A stretch of DNA of 25,247 bases from Diplocarpon mali. Lineage: Eukaryota; Ascomycota; Leotiomycetes; Helotiales; Drepanopezizaceae. This document shows, in pieces, positions 19,705-25,247 of this stretch. The translations under genes were made by a program, and so were the position numbers. Location: NCBI GenBank assembly GCA_024741835.1, contig JAENRP010000487.1:1-25247 (forward strand). The letters run 5' to 3'. Below the pieces are notes generated by a model. It did no database searches and was not told where the DNA came from. It was given only the letters and a program-made list of their open reading frames with translations. The first letter of the stretch is position 1; every line of letters starts with the position of its first letter.

Positions 19705-22700
19705 CTAAGCCCTTACTATCTTCTGCAACTCTAATATATCTTTAAACGCTTCGAACTTTGCAACTGTCTTTAATAGCTTTATAAATCCATTTGCTACTAT
19801 TTAATTAATTAGGATATAGGTAATTAATAACTTATTCTTTATAATAAGGTTATAGATAAAGTAGTAAGTAATATTAATATATTTCGATCGCTTATATAAG
19901 TATAGATTCTTTGCAAGTGCAATTGCCTTTATATTATCTGCTTAAAGATTAATATAGTTCCTATCTTATTTAATATACTTAATGAAACCTATATCTTTTA
20001 GAACTTAAGCAATTTATAATCCTTACTTATAATTTAATAATATTAATATATATTCTGCCTTAGTGCTTATAGTAGCTACTGATTTCTACTTCCTACTTCC
20101 TTATAATATAGGTCTGCTATATAGTACTACTATACTTTTAAATATACTTTTCTAACCTTTTATATTTGCCCAATTAGAATCGGTATATACCTTAAGCTTT
20201 GTACTTATATATTTCGTTAGTCTATATCTTACCTTTTATATGATTATCAATTGAAGGTACCTTTTAAGTCGCTTGACTATATTCTTATATTAAATCGTCA
20301 GATCCTTTAAGTTCTGACTAAGTTGCCTAATAATAAAGGCGATATCTAGTCTTATATATATTATAGTATATATAATTGCTCTAATATCCTATTAGTACTT
20401 CTTTAGATCTCCTTTCTACTTATTTTCATTAGTAGGCTTTAACTTATTATACTTTCCTTTAATTAAGGTACGCTTTAGCTTAAAGTTAAGAATATAAGCG
20501 GAAAGTCCTATTCGGTCTAGGATCTTCTTAATATACTACTCTTAATCTAATTAGAGTTCTTAAATAGAGCGGTTCCTTATAACGCAGATGCTAAAGATCT
20601 TATAAATTCCTTTTAGATCCTTAGTATTAAAACATTTCTAAATTATTATAAAGAACCAATCTAATTAAGTAGTCGTTTTCGCAGCTATAGTAATATTATC
20701 AATATATAATAGTAACTTGATTCTACGCTTAGTATAGGTAAATAGATAAAGGTTAGCTAGGCTTTAAACAAATCCTATTTCTATTAGAGTAGAGCTATAT
20801 AAGAGGTTTTAATCATAGGCTAATTGTTTAAGCCTATAGATACTGCAAAGTATATAAAGAGAGTAGCCAGCGTATATAGGAATACTATTAAGTTAGAAGA
20901 GAAAAATCCGTTCCTTTATAATCGCTTTAGTAAATGTATTTTTAATATTATACTATTTGCATTTAAGGTCCTTAGCAGCTACTATTATTATAAATATACA
21001 AAGGGTATCTATACGAACTATTAGCGCGAATATATCGAAGTAGTCTTCTCTATACTATTAGGAGAAGCTCCTAGCTATAAGCCTTGCCTTATAATATTCT
21101 AAGGTCCTATTTATATATATCTTGATTATAAAGACCCACTTTATTAAAACTAGGTTCATATCCTTTAGCGTCGGTTCCTCTATCTATATACTATTTGCAA
21201 TAAGAGAACTTATCTCCTCTTAAATTGCCTTATTCTATACTACTCTATTCTTTAGATCGTTAATAGCTTTATTATATATTTTTAGAAGAGAGATTTTCAT
21301 TATCCTCCTAGTAGCTAAGAACGTATTATCTTTATTAAAGCTCTATTAAAATTCGAGCTTATAGATCCTATATACTATTATAGCTTAGATACGCTTAGAC
21401 TCTTATTTGTTTAAGGTATCTTTTAATTCTAAGTCTCTATTCCTTTTTAAAGACGTAGGTTCGGCTATAGGTTCCGTAGGCTTATTATCTAAGGAACCGC
21501 TTTTTAGTAGTAGAGGCTTATTATTACTTATACCTATTTTAGGAATATCCTTTACTATAGGTGCTTTAATTAAAAGGATAATGATATTAAAGTTATTCTA
21601 TACTTTAGGCAGTTCGCAGACGATAAGAATAGTCTATTCGGCCTTTAGGCGACTAATAGGTCGTCGATCAGCAGGTGCGCTTAATATCCTTAAGCTAAGA
21701 GAAAGGGGTTATTAGTTCGGTATAATAGTATTACTATTAAGTAGTATACCTTGCGAATCTCTAGGTATATAGAGCTTTAAAGATAGCTTCCTCCTATTTC
21801 GAGATTCGTCGAACTTAACTATTAAGGATATGATTATTTGCCTTAGATCTAGCGCATATACTATCTATTGCTTTATTATCTATTTAATATACTTAATAAA
21901 TATATATTCTCTACCTTAGTCTATTAGCTTCTTACTCTTTATACCCGCGGGCTAGGACTTCGGGCTAATATAGGAGTAGTAGACGCTTTTAAAGACGCGG
22001 ATATAGTCTAGGCTTAATTTCTATCCGAAATATGCCTTATATAGTAATATTTAAGTGCTATTAACTATTAGTCTACTACCTATTCTATTTTGCAAGTATA
22101 TATTTGCCTTAATCGCAAGGTCCTAGAATTCCAATAGTAGGTTAGCATCTTATAATAGAGTGCGATAATTAGTCTTTACTTATTAGATGCTTCGCTTAGC
22201 GATGCTATTTTAGTAAGAACCTTTGTATATTATAGTTAGTTTATAATAAACTCCTTATTTTACTTATTTATTAAGCTTTGCCCTAATTTTTAATATATTA
22301 TTAAACCTAATAGCTATTAGCTTTAATTAGGTCTAGTATTCCTCTATTACTTTCTAAGTTTCTAGCTTTTCTATAAGTTTAGATTTGGTCTTAGCGCAAA
22401 TGGTCTATATCTATTAAGTGGAGTTATTTACTATTTAAGAAAACTAATTATTTCCTTTAATTAAGGCTATAAATAGTCTAATAGTATCGATAGATATTAG
22501 TGCTAGTATTGAATCTTTCTATAGATTAAGCTTAGTTTATATCCGATTTCGAAGTTTTATTAGCTTGCAAATTCGGTATACTAAGCGATCCTTTAATACT
22601 TAGATCTTCTATTTTAAAGTTGAGACCTTATATAGGCCTTTTAATTTCTCTAGCCTTAAATATGCGAATCTTCTATATATTAGCTAATACTTTAATAAGC

Positions 22701-24798
22701 TTTCGACTTCTAATAGCTTTAGTAGCCTATTATTAGTCGATGCTTTATTATTAGCAGCTAAAAAGGATTAGTAATAGCAGTTTAAGGTTTTGCTATTTTC
22801 TAATTGTAAGCCTGGCTTAAGAGTCGTTTTTAATAAAACCGCAAGATCTACTTGCGGTCTTAGCTTAAGAGTCGATTTCTTAAAAATGGCAAGATCTACT
22901 TGCAATCCTAGCTTAAGAGTCGTCTCTAACAAATTCGCGAATTTTACTTGCAATCCTAGCCTAAAAGTCATTTCTATAAATTTTACTTACGATCCTAGCT
23001 TAAGAGTTATTATTAGCGAATTTGCAAAATCTACTTATAGTCTTAGCTTAAGAGTTATTTCTATTAAATTTACTTATAATCTTAGCTTAAGAGTCATTTT
23101 TAAGGATATTTTATAATCTACTTATAGTCTTAGCTTAAGAGTTATTTTCGCAAATTTTACTTATAATCCTAGCTTAAGAGTCTATCTATTCTCCTTATTC
23201 TTACTTAATTATATTAGGGTAAAGAGTGCACTTTCCTTAAAGGAATCCACTTATAGGTCTGGCTTAAGAGTCAATTTCTATAATATTACCTTTAAGATAA
23301 TATAAAGTCTATCTTTAATTTTAACCTTAAAGATCACTTTATAATTATTATTTATAAACTATATAAATTGTTTATTAAAAACTCTTATATAATTCAACTT
23401 TATATAAATCTTATAATTAAATAAAAGATTAATACTTAGGCTAAGTATAAGGAGAACATTTTATAAAAGGAAAGAAACGCTAGTAATATTCATTTCTATT
23501 ATACCTATCGAGTCTATATATAACCTTTTACTATTAACCTTAATAAAGCGCCTTTTTATTTTAATAAATAGGCCTTTAAATAAGTAGGGTTTATCAATTA
23601 TATATACTATGCAATTAGTATCACTATACCAATCGGATTTAAGGATCTTATAAAGATCGGCTTTTAAAATATAAGCATCTTTATTATAATTATTATCTAA
23701 ATTATTAGAAGTAGATTTAAGTTTAGATAACCTACTATTATTATTAGAGGTATTTGCTAAAGTTTTGGCTAAATAGCCTTTTCCTTTGCCTTTCCTTAAT
23801 AGTTGCAGCCTTTAGTAGGATAAGGGCAGTTTACTTCTTAACTTCTACTTTAATTACTTCTTAATATTAAAGCTAGCGACTATATTAATCAGTTGCCTTC
23901 TAACTTTATAATTAGTAATATTATAAGCACTATTATAGAAGTAGTATCTCTAATAAGCTTAAGGGCTCGTCCTACGCTCCTTTCTCTTCTTAGGCTTATT
24001 ATTACCTTATAATGCGGTATTTGTTAATTTAAAGCATCCTTTAAGGTCTTACTTAATAGTTCAAAGGAGGTCGATCTTCTTATAGATTTTAAAGTTAGGT
24101 TAGATAAGAAGAGATTGTTTTATAATAGCAAACTTAAGAGGGAGGCTATTAAGTAAGAAATTAAAAAGCTAAGTTTTCTTAAAAGTTATAGCTATCTTAA
24201 GATCTACGGCTTTTACTCTCCTTTTTACTTTATATAATATAGACTAGGCAAAGTCTATATTTATATCTATATCCTTACTATCTTTATCTTTTCTATATTA
24301 AAATAAAGTGATCTACTATAGTAGATGCTAAGTATTAAAGGCAGTTATTTAAGAGTATTTTACCTTTAAAGTATCCTATCTTATCTTTATATTATTATAA
24401 ACTTAAATAAAATCTTAGTCTTTATTGCTTAAACCTCTATTGATCTTAAGCTTGCATTTAGCTAAGGCCAGCTTATACTCTTTCTCCTTTTCTATATTTA
24501 AAATCTGCCTTTGGGATTCTCGGTTATTATCTATTAAAGCTCTTAGGCTAAGCTTATTTAGTATATCTAGCAAATCCTTAGCAGTTATATTAGCTATTAA
24601 AGTGGAAGTAGACGAATTAGTAGAAGGAGTATAGGGGGCTGTTCATGCGTATTTAATAAGTGTCTTTTAAATTGCTATTTTAATGCCTTTACTTTTAAAG
24701 TAAAGCTTTAAATCGTCGAACTATTATTGCCAGTTCTTTTAAAAGAGTTGGAGGTCTTTAGGCCTAGTGTTTCGATCAGAATCAGAAGCTATTGCCAT
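19705..24798 (-). pseudogene. Copia C gag-pol polyprotein, RIP-broken, register intact
   Basis: ATG at 24798-24796 (MAIASDSDRNTRPKDL) to TAG at 19707-19705: 5094 nt, 1698 codons, with no net frameshift. The gag knuckle (23946-23908) has lost all three Cys to Tyr. The protease box is DTNC at 23622-23611, preceded by intact WYS (Trp TGG at 23631-23629). The repeat array covers 22821-23280, followed by pre-integrase and integrase to about 21950. RT starts at a KWV-like box near 21145, and its YxDD box is YIDN at 20706-20695. RNase H occupies about 20190-19720. Plus-strand open frames at 20824, 21407, 22790 and 24425 are antisense of this gene. The many stops make it non-functional. Confidence 0.95.
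22821..23280 (-). repeat. In-frame alternating 39/48-bp module array in pol, copia C
   Basis: Anchors on the plus strand lie at 22821, 22869, 22917, 22965 (AAGTC), 23004, 23052, 23091, 23139, 23178 and 23268. The spacings are 48, 48, 48, 39, 48, 39, 48, 39 and 90. Read from the protease side this is identical to B, one 39-bp module fewer than A. Confidence 0.93.
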
Positions 24799-25196
24799 TT
24801 CGAATAGAATTGTATTAAAATCAAATAAATTAAATAGTTAAGGGCATTCCTCCTATCGAAAAGTCGAAATGATTAAATAGCAGGTATTATAAAAGTATTA
24901 AATGGGGAGGAAGTCCTCTTATCGAAAAGGGTTTTTAGGCTATAACATAGGGAATTATACCTCTTATAAAATATAATAAAGCAAGGAATTATACCTCTTG
25001 CAGTATTAAAGGGTTATAGAGCAAGGAATTACACCTTTTATAATATAGGTTAGCTAAATAGAGAATTATACCTCCTATTTGCCAATTGCTCGCCTCTTAC
25101 TATAAGTCTCGTTCAACTTCCTACTAATAGTTATAGCGCAAGTGCTTTCTAAGGGAAGTCAATAATCTATTATCGGTCTAGCTAGGGCTTATAACC
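24799..25196 (-). other. Copia C 5' leader with direct repeats and primer site
   Basis: Counterpart of the A and B leaders. Direct repeats lie at about 24950-25078 (plus-strand GCAAGGAATTATACCTC-like, four variants). GGTTATAAGCCC, read on the minus strand, adjoins the LTR at 25196. No coding frame. Confidence 0.8.
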
Positions 25197-25247
25197 TATT
25201 AAGCTTAAGTGAGTCGGCGCAGTAGGTAAAGGAGGCTTCTAAAGGTC
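25197..25247 (-). repeat. Copia C 5' LTR, first 51 bp, cut by the window
   Basis: The plus strand reads TATTAAGCTTAAGTGAGTCG and continues as in the other LTRs to the last base. By family length it should end about 144 bp further on, followed by AAACA if the predicted duplication is right. Confidence 0.93.

Larger units (their letters stand above)
19205..25247 (-). mobile_element. Copia LTR retrotransposon C, truncated by the window edge
   Basis: A third member of the family on the minus strand, inserted in the LINE 100 bp beyond A. The 3' LTR, 3' region, full gag-pol, leader and the last 51 bp of the 5' LTR are present. It is the best preserved copy at several key sites: gag ATG, protease Asp, one RT Asp and a TGG codon before the protease box. 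Its frame is exactly 1698 codons. Confidence 0.95.

Noticed and set aside
21407..21715. Open frames at 21407-21715 and 24425-24634 plus
   Set aside because: They lie antisense to the pol linker and gag of copia C, with no homologous open frame in the other copies.
1..25247. tRNA, rRNA or host coding genes
   Set aside because: Looking through both strands I saw no cloverleaf-like or rRNA-like sequence and no frame outside the transposons with protein-like composition. A dedicated tRNA search was not possible here.

Overview
This window looks like a block of repeat heterochromatin from a filamentous ascomycete (Pezizomycotina). It holds no intact host gene that I can find. The DNA is AT-rich, with abundant TA dinucleotides and few CA/TG, while CG survives. 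All reading frames are broken mainly where Gln or Trp codons became TAA, TAG or TGA. That is the signature of repeat-induced point mutation (RIP), the fungal genome defence that turns C to T in duplicated DNA. The species cannot be named from the sequence.

The layout is a nest of retrotransposons. (1) Bases 1-2591 are the gag, protease and reverse transcriptase of a Ty3/gypsy element on the minus strand, cut by the window edge at the RT YxDD motif. (2) From about 3273 a Tad1/I-type LINE runs on the plus strand: ORF1 with Cys-rich knuckles, then ORF2 with an APE endonuclease and RT. (3) Copia element A (minus strand, 6693-19099) sits inside that LINE with a CTATT target duplication. The LINE reading frame resumes exactly at 19105. 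(4) Copia element B (plus strand, 9500-15676) sits inside the integrase region of A with a TAGGC duplication. (5) Copia element C (minus strand, from 19205, running off the window) is a second insertion in the same LINE, 100 bp further along.

A, B and C are one family: 195-bp LTRs (five complete copies of identical length), a short purine tract before the 3' LTR, repeats in the 5' leader, and a single gag-pol frame. That frame is 1698 codons in C, 1698 minus one base in B, and 1711 in A once B is removed. The 39-bp excess in A equals one extra module of an in-frame repeat array between protease and pre-integrase. That array alternates 39- and 48-bp modules. Its core sequence also occurs in the non-coding 3' region of every copy, and it is the most unusual thing in the window.

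Nothing here should make a working protein: catalytic Asp residues of the proteases and RTs have become Asn, and stops are frequent. The likely roles today are structural, as AT-rich silenced chromatin, and as a reservoir of long inverted copies (A against B) able to form double-stranded RNA if transcribed.
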